A stretch of DNA of 28,957 bases from CAYGAG01 sp964347765. GTDB lineage: Archaea; Thermoproteota; Bathyarchaeia; Bathyarchaeales; Bathycorpusculaceae. The notes beneath the pieces were generated by a model that saw only the letters and a program-made list of their open reading frames with translations, made no database searches and had not been told where the DNA came from. The first letter of the stretch is position 1. Every line of letters begins with the position of its first letter. The stretch spans positions 1-28,957 of the forward strand of contig CAYGAG010000020.1 of the NCBI GenBank assembly GCA_964347765.1. Direction: 5' to 3'. Below, piece by piece: positions 1 through 7,880 of the stretch. Position numbers and translations under genes: made by a program.

Positions 1-1059
1 GTGCTTAACACCGATTTGGGGACCAACCTCTCAAAAGAAGCTGCTAGAAAGGCCTATGAAATAACAGGTTTCGACGAGGTTTTCGCAGAATTAATTGACA
101 CGGGAATGTTAAAGAAGACAAACGAAGGGATCTACACATTTTCGTATCGCCACATCAAAGAGGCAATAAGAGGGGAGAAAGAAAGCCATGAAAAGGCAAT
201 CAAATATTACAGGAGGAAAGTGAAAGATCTCGGCAGAAATTATGACGATGAGGTAGAGATTCTTTTTCATCAATCGAAGTCAAACCCGAATGAAAAAACG
301 GTTGGCAGATTTCTCATGATTAGTCCAAAAGTAACTCCTGCACACTATCGCTACAAAAGATTGGTGGACGTTGGAGAAGAGCTTAGACGGAATCTTACGA
401 ATGAAAAAAGAGCACTTGTCTCTGGCACACTTGGGATCCTATACCGGGATCTGGGCAGATTCAAACAAGCAGAAACAGCATACAAAGAAGCCCTAAAAAT
501 ACGCAGAGAACTAGCAGAAAAGAACCCCGAAACATATATCCCTAAACTGATTACGACTCAGATAAATATCGCACGATTCTATGTCGCTACAGGTAAATCT
601 GAGGAAGGAATAGATCTCCTAATGGAAACTTTGGAGCAAGGAAATCTATCAGTAAGCCAAAAGGCAACGGCATTCGCAGCTTTAGCCGAAGCAGATGAAA
701 AACCTCAAGATCCCAAGGCGGCAGCCCAAAATAATCTCTTCGCATCAGCAAACCAATTCCTGCTATATAAGAAAGGAATGCCTTGTCTTAATCGTGTCGC
801 ATATCATCTTGAGAAAGCGATCGAACTCAGCAAAGGAAAGACTAAAGCAGATGGGAAACTCATGCTAACTGCAATACACAGACTGACAGGAAAAGAAGAC
901 AAGATTCCCAAAGCGTCTCGATCAAGAAGGGGGCAAGCACTCAGAAACGCATTGCAGGGCAAAGAACCAGAATTCCAAGCTGAAGATGATATAGATCTGA
1001 TGGTGCAGATCCTCATTCAAGATCTACTGTCACAGAAAAAGTATAGCTTCTCCAAGTAG
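1..1059 (+). CDS. TPR-containing protein, probable C-terminal part of a STAND-type NTPase (5' partial)
   Basis: The frame is open from the first base, so the true start probably lies before the window; the GTG at base 1 has no visible ribosome binding site. The first 60 or so residues look like the winged-helix segment that follows the NTPase core in STAND/NB-ARC proteins (a helix ending in GMLKK, then YTFSYRHIKEAI). Next comes a helical region with at least one clear tetratricopeptide repeat, around residues 140-170 (GTLGILYRDLGRFKQAETAY), and further helical pairs to about residue 285. The C-terminus is basic, then acidic. Proteins of this layout usually act in signalling or defence, with the repeats as sensor. 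That is family inference, because no Walker motif lies inside the window. It ends 4 bp from the convergent thrC stop. Confidence 0.6.
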   Translation: MLNTDLGTNLSKEAARKAYEITGFDEVFAELIDTGMLKKTNEGIYTFSYRHIKEAIRGEKESHEKAIKYYRRKVKDLGRNYDDEVEILFHQSKSNPNEKTVGRFLMISPKVTPAHYRYKRLVDVGEELRRNLTNEKRALVSGTLGILYRDLGRFKQAETAYKEALKIRRELAEKNPETYIPKLITTQINIARFYVATGKSEEGIDLLMETLEQGNLSVSQKATAFAALAEADEKPQDPKAAAQNNLFASANQFLLYKKGMPCLNRVAYHLEKAIELSKGKTKADGKLMLTAIHRLTGKEDKIPKASRSRRGQALRNALQGKEPEFQAEDDIDLMVQILIQDLLSQKKYSFSK

Positions 1060-1063
1060 ACGC

Positions 1064-2182
1064 CTAAGAGTGAAGTTGATCAAATCGGAGTGCAGTCTTC
1101 ATTCCTGTTCCTGTTAGCACTACTACATTTTTTCTATCGTCTAATAATTTTCCACTGTCAGATTGCATCTTAAATGCTGCATACGCCACTGCTGAACTCG
1201 GCTCGACAAAGAAGCCGGTTCCAGACAACTCTGCAAAGGCATTCAATATCTTGTCCTCCTGTACGGCAACCACTTCGCCTTTCACTTCCTTCAAACGTTC
1301 TACCATTAGGTTCAACAAGGGGGGATTTACACTGACTAAGGCATCGGCAATAGATTCAATCTTTGACGGCGGGGTATAACTCAGGTTTCTCATCCGATGA
1401 TAGAGCGGGGAAACTTGTTCTGTTTGGCACGCCACCATCTTAGGCATCGAATCAATTGCGTCAGACTTGACCAAATGCCTAAAACCTTCTATTACGCCCA
1501 ACAGAAGGGTCCCAGCAGAAACTGGCACGTACACACGTTCTGCGCAATCCCAACCCAACTGCTCAGCAATCTCATAAGCAAGGCTTCTCATACCATCCCT
1601 GAAAAGAGGATGCAGAATGTGTCCCACATAGAACTTCCCTTCCGCCGCTTTCTGCGCCTCCTCCGAAACCCTACTTCTGCCCCCTGATACTTTGACGGTT
1701 TCAGCTCCATAGAACCTGATCTGACTAAACTTCGGTCCTGAAACCTCTTGGGGAACATAAATGCTTGCCCTCAAGCCTGCACGAGAGGCATACGCAGCCA
1801 CAGAAGCCCCAGCGTTACCTGAAGAATCCTCAGAGATATAGCCTCCTGCCTCCTTCACCAATCTAACCAGAGCAGAAAGCAGAACCGCAGATCCCCTATC
1901 CTTAAAAGAACCGGTTGGATTCAGACTTTCAAGCTTAAAATAAACTTTGTCCGAGAACATCACTAACGGCGTCCAACCCTCTCCCAAAGTAATAATATCA
2001 GATTTCCTAACATATGGAAAGAACTTCTCATAACGCCAGATCGTATAGTTCTTCTGTCTTACGCCTTGTCTTTCAAAATCAGACTTCAGACAAACATTAA
2101 GAGGCTCACCGCAAGAGCATCTATAATGCAACGGGTCCTGCGTCTCTTTGCCACAATTCGAACATAAAATGGCATACTCCAT
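1064..2182 (-). CDS. thrC: Threonine synthase
   Basis: PLP enzyme converting O-phosphohomoserine to threonine and phosphate, the last step of threonine synthesis, in the cytoplasm. The 372-residue protein begins with a small zinc-ribbon-like element (Cys7, Cys10, Cys22, Cys24) seen in many archaeal threonine synthases. The PLP lysine is in NPTGSFKDRGS (about Lys94). SSGNAG (about 120-125) is the phosphate-binding asparagine loop of fold-type II enzymes, and the C-terminal VVLTGTGMK motif is also typical. Length is normal for the short class of the family. The ATG at 2182 starts just before the zinc-ribbon cysteines. It lies about 120 bp downstream of the acyl-CoA dehydrogenase on the same strand; nothing suggests a shared pathway. 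Cysteate synthase is a close relative, but threonine synthase is the better fit. Confidence 0.88.
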   Translation of the reverse strand: MEYAILCSNCGKETQDPLHYRCSCGEPLNVCLKSDFERQGVRQKNYTIWRYEKFFPYVRKSDIITLGEGWTPLVMFSDKVYFKLESLNPTGSFKDRGSAVLLSALVRLVKEAGGYISEDSSGNAGASVAAYASRAGLRASIYVPQEVSGPKFSQIRFYGAETVKVSGGRSRVSEEAQKAAEGKFYVGHILHPLFRDGMRSLAYEIAEQLGWDCAERVYVPVSAGTLLLGVIEGFRHLVKSDAIDSMPKMVACQTEQVSPLYHRMRNLSYTPPSKIESIADALVSVNPPLLNLMVERLKEVKGEVVAVQEDKILNAFAELSGTGFFVEPSSAVAYAAFKMQSDSGKLLDDRKNVVVLTGTGMKTALRFDQLHS

Positions 2183-2301
2183 ACAAACATGATCCTGAGT
2201 CAGTATTTGATCACATCAGGTTAACTGCACTCACTCTTAATATGTATTCATTAAACCAGAAAACAGGAAAACTATCCGAGGATTAGGGAGAAAGAGAGAA
2301 G

Positions 2302-3564
2302 CTATTTGTAGGGGATGTACTGTTTGCCCAGCAGTTCTCTGGCAACCACTAGTTTCTGGATGTTCTTTCCGCCCTCTGCACCTATGACATAGGACATGAT
2401 GCCTCGCCAAGCAGCCTCCAAAAGATAGTCTTTTGTGTACCCAGCAGCCCCGAACCATAACATCACTCTTTGGGCGGTGTCCAATGCGAGGGAAGGCCCT
2501 TTCCATTTGATCATGGATATCCATTTAGTGATCTCAAGTGGTGTGAAGGTCTTGGGTTTCCCGGTTTTAGCAAGTATTCCTTCTTCTCGGTATCTTATGT
2601 CCTGCATCCAACAGGTCTTCAACGTCATCAGCTTCAATGCTTCCATCTCTCGATAGATCTCTGCCAATTCGAACTGAATCGCTTCATTCTTAGCTAGAGG
2701 GCGCCCGAAAGTTATTCTTTCTTTTATGTAAGGAGTGCCTATGTCCAAAACGCGTTTAATCATTCCTACACAGCTAGCTGCTATCATCATCCGAGCGTTG
2801 TCAAATCCTTCCATGGTATAGTAGAAGCCTTTCCCTATCTCTCCCAATCTGTATTCATCAGGAAGCCGGACATCGTTCATCGTGAATCCTCCAGTAGAGA
2901 TGGCCATTCTGCCAGCGTCTCTGTAAGGCTTCTGCACTTCTACTCCTTCTGTGTCTATGGGCAGAAAAAAGGAAGTCATATTTCGATGAGGAGCCTCCGG
3001 AAGTGTCGGACCGCTTCTCACGTTGACCCAGTATCCGCCGCCCCACTTCTTGCATTCTTCTGTCCCACTGATGAAAGTCTTCTCCCCATTTAGGATCCAG
3101 CCATCCTTATCTTTTTGCGCTGTAGACTTGAAACCTGCAACGTCTGAACCTCCGCCGGGCTCCGTAGTAGCTATACCAACAAATTGCTTCCCTTCTATGG
3201 CAGGTTTCACATACCTCTCTCTAACAATCTCGCCGCAATGCCTATCCAATGTGAAACCCCAACCAGTCTCTACAGCCATCAGAGCCGCAGCAGTCGCAAC
3301 AGTAGGATCGTAATACCCAATCACCTCAGCAATCAAGGCTTGAGTCACCCAATCAATACCAGAACCCCCATGCTCGACAGGAACAGGCCCCATAACAACT
3401 CCTAAGCTGCACAGCCCCTCAACAATTTCTTTAGGGAAAGGATGACCCTCATCATCCATCTCCCTAACCTTCTCAGCATTCAGGTTCTTCTCACACCACT
3501 CCTTAACACTCCTAACAATCAACCTCTGCTCTTCAGTCTCCGTAAAATCAAAAACCATCCTCAT
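2302..3564 (-). CDS. Acyl-CoA dehydrogenase family protein
   Basis: FAD-dependent alpha,beta-dehydrogenation of an acyl-CoA; the chain length of the substrate cannot be told. The N-terminus (FDFTETEEQRLIVRSVKEW) is the classic alpha-helical domain. GIATTEPGGGSDVAG and the following NGEKTFISG are the FAD/acyl-binding middle domain. ARMMIAASCVGM and ITFGRPLAKNEAIQFELAEI belong to the C-terminal helical domain. The catalytic glutamate is probably in AEGGKNIQ (about Glu397 of 420), at the place of the usual YEGT motif. The frame stays open to 3684, but the family N-terminus begins near 3558-3564. A TATA-like box at 3598-3604 would put transcription start near 3575, so ATG 3564 (or 3558) is chosen. 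No electron-transfer flavoprotein gene lies alongside. The aminotransferase is divergent. Confidence 0.85.
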   Translation of the reverse strand: MRMVFDFTETEEQRLIVRSVKEWCEKNLNAEKVREMDDEGHPFPKEIVEGLCSLGVVMGPVPVEHGGSGIDWVTQALIAEVIGYYDPTVATAAALMAVETGWGFTLDRHCGEIVRERYVKPAIEGKQFVGIATTEPGGGSDVAGFKSTAQKDKDGWILNGEKTFISGTEECKKWGGGYWVNVRSGPTLPEAPHRNMTSFFLPIDTEGVEVQKPYRDAGRMAISTGGFTMNDVRLPDEYRLGEIGKGFYYTMEGFDNARMMIAASCVGMIKRVLDIGTPYIKERITFGRPLAKNEAIQFELAEIYREMEALKLMTLKTCWMQDIRYREEGILAKTGKPKTFTPLEITKWISMIKWKGPSLALDTAQRVMLWFGAAGYTKDYLLEAAWRGIMSYVIGAEGGKNIQKLVVARELLGKQYIPYK

Positions 3565-3597
3565 CCCATCATAGACCAGGAGATATTTCTGAAACGA

Positions 3598-3604
3598 CAT
3601 ATAA
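3598..3604 (-). promoter_or_regulatory. TATA box for the acyl-CoA dehydrogenase gene
   Basis: The minus strand reads CCTTATATGTC. The centre is about 37 nt before ATG 3564, which puts transcription start near 3575 and gives a short leader. This supports rejecting the longer frame that opens at 3684, since that start would lie upstream of the promoter. Confidence 0.45.
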
Positions 3605-3674
3605 GGATTAACAGGACGGTTCACGAAAACAATATCAGTCAAATCGCCGAATAGAGAGCCGAGAACGTGATTAT

Positions 3675-4778
3675 ATGATCCCAATCAACGTCCCCCAGAT
3701 TGGAGAAGAGGAGATACAAGCCGTCATCAAAGTCTTGAGAAACGGTCCGTTAACACATGGTTTGGGCACGGGCCCTATGGTCACAAAGTTTGAAAGAGCC
3801 TTCGCCAGATTCATGAATGCAAAGTATGCGATAGCCGTGAACACCGGAACATCGGCACTTCATCTTGCCATTGCAGCAGCTGGAGTCGAACAAGGAGATG
3901 AGGTCATTCTGCCCAGTTTCACTTTTGTAGCCACAGCAGAAGTAATCGCAATGATTCGGGCCAGACCCATCTTTGTAGACATAGACCTAGAAACATACAA
4001 CATCAACCCAGAAAAAATTGACAAAGCCATAACTGCGAAGACTAAGGCCATAATGCCTGTGGACTTGTATGGTCTGTCTGCCAACATGCAACCGATCAGA
4101 GAAATCGCAGATAAACATGGCCTGGCGATTATTGAAGATTCTGCTCAAGCCCACGGTGCAAGTTACAGGGGAAAACCTCCAGGAGCCTTCGCTGATGCTG
4201 CGTGCTGGAGCTTCTACGCCAGCAAGAACATGACAACAGGAGAAGGGGGAATGGTAACTACAGACAATGACAAACTTGTGGAAAAGATACGATCTATGAG
4301 AAGCCACGGAGAGAAAGAGAAGTACATGTCCTTCATGCTGGGGCACAACTATCGCATGTCAGAACTGCAAGCAGCCATTGGCCTGCAGCAGCTCAGGAAA
4401 TTGCCGAAATTCGTCGCCAAGAGACGGTGGAACGCTGAAAGACTATCCATCGCACTTAAAGAAGCGGATAGTCTCAAACTGCCAAATGTTCCAAATGGAT
4501 ACAAACACAGCTGGTATCTCTACACAGCAAGGTTAAGAAGCGCAGATGCGAAGAAAAGAGACCAGATGATTGATAGACTGAAGCAAAAAGGCATAGAGGC
4601 ACATGCCTACTACGTGAATCCTATACATCTAATGCCGTACTACAAGAGATTCGGAAAATCCAGATTGCCGCAGACTGAACAAGCCGCAAAACAAGTGTTC
4701 TCACTTCCAGTCCATCCTCTTGTCACAGCACAACAGATAGACTTCATAGGCGATACCGTCCTACGTCTAATTAAGTAG
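3675..4778 (+). CDS. DegT/DnrJ/EryC1/StrS family aminotransferase
   Basis: PLP-dependent aminotransferase of the sugar-modifying family, which transfers an amino group to a keto-sugar nucleotide during surface polysaccharide or glycan synthesis. The 367 residues carry the full fold: the N-terminal segment IPINVPQIGEEEI, the substrate loop NTGTSALHLA (about 56-65), the PLP ring aspartate in EDSAQAHGA (about Asp155), and the Schiff-base lysine in SFYASKNMTTGEGG (about Lys184). The later GHNYRMSELQAAIG is the usual signature of the family. It starts at ATG 3675, divergent from the acyl-CoA dehydrogenase. No other sugar-nucleotide gene is next to it, so the actual sugar cannot be named. Confidence 0.88.
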   Translation: MIPINVPQIGEEEIQAVIKVLRNGPLTHGLGTGPMVTKFERAFARFMNAKYAIAVNTGTSALHLAIAAAGVEQGDEVILPSFTFVATAEVIAMIRARPIFVDIDLETYNINPEKIDKAITAKTKAIMPVDLYGLSANMQPIREIADKHGLAIIEDSAQAHGASYRGKPPGAFADAACWSFYASKNMTTGEGGMVTTDNDKLVEKIRSMRSHGEKEKYMSFMLGHNYRMSELQAAIGLQQLRKLPKFVAKRRWNAERLSIALKEADSLKLPNVPNGYKHSWYLYTARLRSADAKKRDQMIDRLKQKGIEAHAYYVNPIHLMPYYKRFGKSRLPQTEQAAKQVFSLPVHPLVTAQQIDFIGDTVLRLIK

Positions 4779-4791
4779 ACCACATCGGTCA

Positions 4792-4801
4792 AAGTTTATA
4801 T
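4792..4801 (+). promoter_or_regulatory. TATA box before the cDPG synthetase family gene
   Basis: AAGTTTATATG is a good archaeal TATA element. Transcription start would be near 4823-4826, downstream of the first in-frame ATG (4805). The real start is therefore ATG 4859, which has GAGG about 8 nt before it. Confidence 0.6.
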
Positions 4802-4858
4802 GGAATGATTAAAGTAGAAGTCTGCGACTTGTTTGCAGTTCCACAAGAGGGATTCTGC

Positions 4859-6205
4859 ATGCAGAAAACCAGAGTCATAATAATGGGTGCTGCTGGCAGA
4901 GACTTCCACAACTTCAACGTTTACTTCAGAGATAATGACGCCTATGAAGTCGAAGCCTTTACAGCCACGCAAATTCCTGGAATTGAAGAGAGGCGTTACC
5001 CACCTGAGCTTGCTGGTCCGGAATATCCAGAGGGCATACCTATATATCCTGAAGAAGAGCTCTACCGATTGATAGAAGAGCACAATATTGATCAGGTCAT
5101 TTTCGCGTATAGCGATGTATCCCATCAGTACGTAATGCATAAAGCTTCTCTAATACTGGCAAACGGCACCGACTTTCGCCTAATGGGTCCCAAGACAACT
5201 ATGTTGATACCCAAGGTTCCTTTAGTATCCGTGTGTGCGGTCAGAACTGGCTCTGGCAAGAGCCAAACGTCTCGAAAGGTTGCCAAGATCCTGACGAGCA
5301 AGGGTCTAAGAGTCGTTGCAATACGCCATCCTATGCCCTACGGAGATCTGAGAAAACAGATCTGGCAGCGTTTCGCTTCCTACGAAGACCTGGACAAACA
5401 GGAATGTACAATCGAAGAGAGGGAGGAATATGAGCCACACATTGACAACGGCGTGATCGTCTATGCCGGAGTCGACTACGGAACGATACTGGAAAAGGCA
5501 CAGGAGGAAGCAGATGTTATAGTCTGGGACGGAGGGAACAATGACATGCCTTTCTACAGGCCAGACCTTCATATCGTCGTCGCTGATCCCCACAGAGCCG
5601 GACATGAACTGAATTATCATCCTGGCGAGGCAAACCTGAGAATGGCTGACGTAGTAATAGTCAACAAGATTGATACTGCAGAACAAGAAAATGTTGACAG
5701 AGTCAAGAAGAACATCAGAAGTGTCAATTCAAAAGCCGAAATCTTGGAGGCAGCCTCTCCCATAACAGTTGACAAGCCTGAATTCATCAAAGAAAAGCAA
5801 GTGTTGGTCATCGAGGACGGTCCCACCATCACTCATGGCAACATGCCATATGGAGCTGGAATGATAGCAGCAGAAAGGATTGGAGCAGCAAAAATAGTTG
5901 ATCCAAGACCACACGCAGTTGGTTCAATAAAAGAGACGTACAAGAAATACGCCCACTTAGGAACTATTCTTCCGGCCATGGGTTATGGCGAAAAGCAGAT
6001 AACTGAGTTGAAAGAGACTATCAGCCGCACTCCATGTGATACTGTTGTAATTGGAACACCAATTGACTTGAGAAGATTGATGAAAATCGACCGCCCCACA
6101 GTCAGAGTGAGATATGAACTCAAAGTGCTTGAATCGTCGAGACTTGACGAGATTCTAGAGAACTTCTTGAAGAGAGTGAGGAGAAATGAACGAAGAAGAA
6201 GCTGA
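4859..6205 (+). CDS. Cyclic 2,3-diphosphoglycerate synthetase family protein (predicted P-loop GTPase/ATPase)
   Basis: Family in which the Methanothermus enzyme closes 2,3-diphosphoglycerate to cyclic 2,3-diphosphoglycerate at the cost of ATP; many archaeal members are annotated only as GTPases. The 448-residue length fits. The N-terminal part (MGAAGRDFHNFN) is a Rossmann-like domain. The P-loop is TGSGKSQTS (about residues 130-138), and DVVIVNKIDTA in the middle is a G4-like NKxD element. The start at ATG 4859 is preferred over 4805 because a TATA box sits at 4792-4801. Its last 20 bases overlap the start of the cyclophilin-like gene, so the two are probably co-translated. The exact substrate is not proven by sequence; a role in metabolite synthesis or in nucleotide-dependent assembly are both open. 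Confidence 0.75.
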   Translation: MQKTRVIIMGAAGRDFHNFNVYFRDNDAYEVEAFTATQIPGIEERRYPPELAGPEYPEGIPIYPEEELYRLIEEHNIDQVIFAYSDVSHQYVMHKASLILANGTDFRLMGPKTTMLIPKVPLVSVCAVRTGSGKSQTSRKVAKILTSKGLRVVAIRHPMPYGDLRKQIWQRFASYEDLDKQECTIEEREEYEPHIDNGVIVYAGVDYGTILEKAQEEADVIVWDGGNNDMPFYRPDLHIVVADPHRAGHELNYHPGEANLRMADVVIVNKIDTAEQENVDRVKKNIRSVNSKAEILEAASPITVDKPEFIKEKQVLVIEDGPTITHGNMPYGAGMIAAERIGAAKIVDPRPHAVGSIKETYKKYAHLGTILPAMGYGEKQITELKETISRTPCDTVVIGTPIDLRRLMKIDRPTVRVRYELKVLESSRLDEILENFLKRVRRNERRRS

Positions 6206-6572
6206 GATCTCACGCATAAGGATCCGGTTCGCAATAGATGGACTGGGTGAAGCTCAAGGAGAGCTTGTGCGTCATCTGTCACCTCGAACAGTTGACATGA
6301 TCATAAGGAAACTTCCAATAGAAGGCAGGGCAGCACTCTGGAAAGAAGAGGTGTACTTCGAGACACCTTTGAAGATGGGAGAAGAAAAAGCAAAAAGCAC
6401 GGTGGAAAAGGGAACAATAGCTTTCTGGCCGATGGGGAGCGCCCTATGCATCTTCTATGGAGAGACACAACCTTACAGTCCGGTGAATGTTCTCGGCGAA
6501 GTCACTGAGAACCTAGAGCTATTCAGCAAAGTGCGAAGCGGCACAAAAATCAAAGTTGAAAAGACTGATTGA
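6186..6572 (+). CDS. Cyclophilin-like fold protein (DUF369/Cyclophil_like type)
   Basis: 128-residue beta-rich protein of the small archaeal family with a cyclophilin-like fold but without proven prolyl isomerase activity. Visible hallmarks are SPRTVDMIIRKLPIEGRA near residues 32-49, VYFETPL near 56-62, GTIAFWPMGSALCIFYG (about 77-93), and SPVNVLGEV before a C-terminal strand. ATG 6186 follows a strong GTGAGGAG ribosome binding site placed inside the 3' end of the preceding gene. The overlap of 20 nt implies translational coupling with the cDPG synthetase family protein. Its molecular role is unknown; an accessory or chaperone-like role for the partner is only a guess. Confidence 0.72.
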   Translation: MNEEEAEISRIRIRFAIDGLGEAQGELVRHLSPRTVDMIIRKLPIEGRAALWKEEVYFETPLKMGEEKAKSTVEKGTIAFWPMGSALCIFYGETQPYSPVNVLGEVTENLELFSKVRSGTKIKVEKTD

Positions 6573-6573
6573 C

Positions 6574-7050
6574 TTACAGAAATACGCTTTCGCTCCAAAT
6601 TTCTAGCAGTCTTGCACATTCATTCTTCACCTTCTCGTCTTGACTCTTCTGCTTCAGTTTTCTGAGAAATTCTACTCTTTTTTGCACCGACCGAGCTTCT
6701 GCTTTTCCTCCGTAATATAGTCTACCCTCAAGGTATTCTTTCATATGATTCGCTTTCTGTACAAAGAGGCTTGCAGCGTCTACTGGATTTCTTACCGCGT
6801 ATTCATTTGCCCAGATAGTAGCATCCGCCTCGCGAAGCTGCGTCAGCCCGTCGATCTCCTCTATCCTACGAATGTATGTTCTCAAGAAATCGAGGTATCC
6901 GGCCGTCTTCACAAGTTTCAATGCTTCTTGAACATACTGTTTGAATGACCCACTTCCGTCGATTTTCAGACGATGCTTGTAACCATTCTTCAGGAGTTCG
7001 ATTGCTCTTCTGATCTCTTCAGTCGTGTAGACTCTATCAGGAAATTCCAA
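6574..7050 (-). CDS. Conserved-looking helical protein of unknown function
   Basis: 158 residues, not recognised. Nearly all predicted alpha-helix and strongly charged, with motifs such as GYKHRLKIDGSGSF, YLDFLRTYIRRIEEIDG and ADATIWANEYAVRNPVDAA. There is no signal peptide or membrane segment. The only plausible start is TTG 7050 (protein begins MEFPDRVYTTEE). It lies 52 nt after eS25 on the same strand, with histone further upstream, so it may be read with those genes. Codon use and composition look like its neighbours, which argues for a real gene. It ends 1 bp from the convergent stop of the cyclophilin-like gene. Confidence 0.65.
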   Translation of the reverse strand: MEFPDRVYTTEEIRRAIELLKNGYKHRLKIDGSGSFKQYVQEALKLVKTAGYLDFLRTYIRRIEEIDGLTQLREADATIWANEYAVRNPVDAASLFVQKANHMKEYLEGRLYYGGKAEARSVQKRVEFLRKLKQKSQDEKVKNECARLLEIWSESVFL

Positions 7051-7102
7051 CTAATCCAACTCCGACTGAAGAATCAAATGAGAAAATGGACGGGTTAATA
7101 CA

Positions 7103-7414
7103 TCAGTCTGCGGCTCCGTAGACTTTCAGCTTATGATTTCCTGAAACCAAATGCACGACGCCGCGCTCCTCTAGCTGCCTGAGAAGATCCTTAGCTGCAC
7201 TTATCCGAACATTGAAACGGGAAGCTACTGAATAAGGTGTCAAGACCCGCATCTTTTGCAGTTCGCTAACAACCTTACTACTCCTCGAATCTGGAGGAAC
7301 TATCCTCGGTAACTTTTTCTCTTTTGGCTCAGCAGACTCTTTCTTCTTAGACTTGCCTTTCTTGGATTGGGAACGTTCCATCTGTTTCAGGCTAAGCTTC
7401 TTTTTTCCGCCCAT
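7103..7414 (-). CDS. rps25e: Ribosomal protein eS25
   Basis: Small-subunit ribosomal protein eS25 (103 residues). The N-terminal 45 residues are a very lysine- and serine-rich tail (KKGKSKKKESAEPKEKK) that would contact rRNA. Then comes a winged helix with the family pattern LTPYSVASRFNVRISAAKDL and a wing ending in the conserved GVVHLVSGNHKLKVYG. The family is found in eukaryotes and TACK-type archaea but not in typical Euryarchaeota, so it helps place the organism. A TATA box at 7452-7460 and GAGG before ATG 7414 support the start. Confidence 0.9.
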   Translation of the reverse strand: MGGKKKLSLKQMERSQSKKGKSKKKESAEPKEKKLPRIVPPDSRSSKVVSELQKMRVLTPYSVASRFNVRISAAKDLLRQLEERGVVHLVSGNHKLKVYGAAD

Positions 7415-7451
7415 AGACTCTGTTCCTCGTCTGGCTGAAAGTGGAAAAGCT

Positions 7452-7460
7452 TACTTATAG
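7452..7460 (-). promoter_or_regulatory. TATA box for rps25e
   Basis: The minus strand reads TCCTATAAGTAAGC. Predicted transcription start is near 7430, about 15 nt before ATG 7414, so eS25 can be made from its own promoter as well as from any read-through from the histone gene. Confidence 0.5.
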
Positions 7461-7583
7461 GAGTTTCCCACACAAAGTAGACACACGTCAGTTCTTTACT
7501 CAAACCTCTTTCAGCTATCACCTAGGGTAGACTGCTTCATTTCTATTTGTATTTTAAATCTACTAGATGCAAGTCCACATTAG

Positions 7584-7609
7584 GATAAAAAGGGAAAAGG
7601 GGAAAAGAA
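7584..7609 (-). terminator. T-rich transcription terminator after the histone gene
   Basis: Directly after the histone stop, the minus strand carries three T-runs split by short C-runs (TTTTCCCCTTTTCCCTTTTT). Archaeal RNA polymerase terminates at such T-tracts without a hairpin. It separates the highly expressed histone from eS25 downstream. Confidence 0.55.
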
Positions 7610-7611
7610 GC

Positions 7612-7833
7612 CTATTTCCCCATGACTTTTTTGGCTGCGATCTCTATATCTTCAGATTTTACCGTCTTTCTTCCAGCATGCATGGCGAAGTCCAAAGCTT
7701 CCCTAGCTATCTTTATCCCGATTTCCTCTAGTGCTTTTGCCAATTCTTTTGATGCTGCTTCGCTTACTCTTTCAGCTCCAGCCTTCTTGCATAATCTGTG
7801 CATCGGAGCGATTGCTAATTCTAAACCTGCCAT
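7612..7833 (-). CDS. Archaeal histone
   Basis: 73-residue single histone fold that wraps DNA as dimers or longer polymers. It aligns without gaps to HMfB-type histones: IAP at the N-terminus, the loop AGAERVS with its conserved arginine and glycine, a central helix of normal length (27 residues between the two loops), and HAGRKTVKSEDIEIA at the second DNA-binding loop. The N-terminus is a few residues longer than usual (MAGLELAIAP), and Cys15 replaces a usual hydrophobic residue. There are no long tails. ATG 7833 has AGGTGAGT six bases before it. Two AT-rich TATA candidates lie upstream and a T-tract terminator lies downstream, so it is a stand-alone strong unit. Confidence 0.95.
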   Translation of the reverse strand: MAGLELAIAPMHRLCKKAGAERVSEAASKELAKALEEIGIKIAREALDFAMHAGRKTVKSEDIEIAAKKVMGK

Positions 7834-7859
7834 AAAGACTCACCTACAGCTCCTTTTTC

Positions 7860-7880
7860 TATTTAAAACCATTATTTAAC
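7860..7880 (-). promoter_or_regulatory. Histone promoter (two TATA candidates)
   Basis: The minus strand reads GTTAAATAAT then GGTTTTAAATAG. The upstream box (7872-7879) would start transcription near 7850, leaving the ribosome binding site at 7838-7845 inside the leader. The downstream box (7860-7867) would start after it, so the first is more likely used. Confidence 0.5.

Noticed and set aside
3442..3654. Plus-strand frame opposite the acyl-CoA dehydrogenase start
   Set aside because: It overlaps conserved enzyme sequence on the other strand and has no family features.
4805..4858. Longer start for the cDPG synthetase family protein at ATG 4805
   Set aside because: It sits directly after the TATA box and before the predicted transcription start; ATG 4859 has a ribosome binding site and fits the family start.
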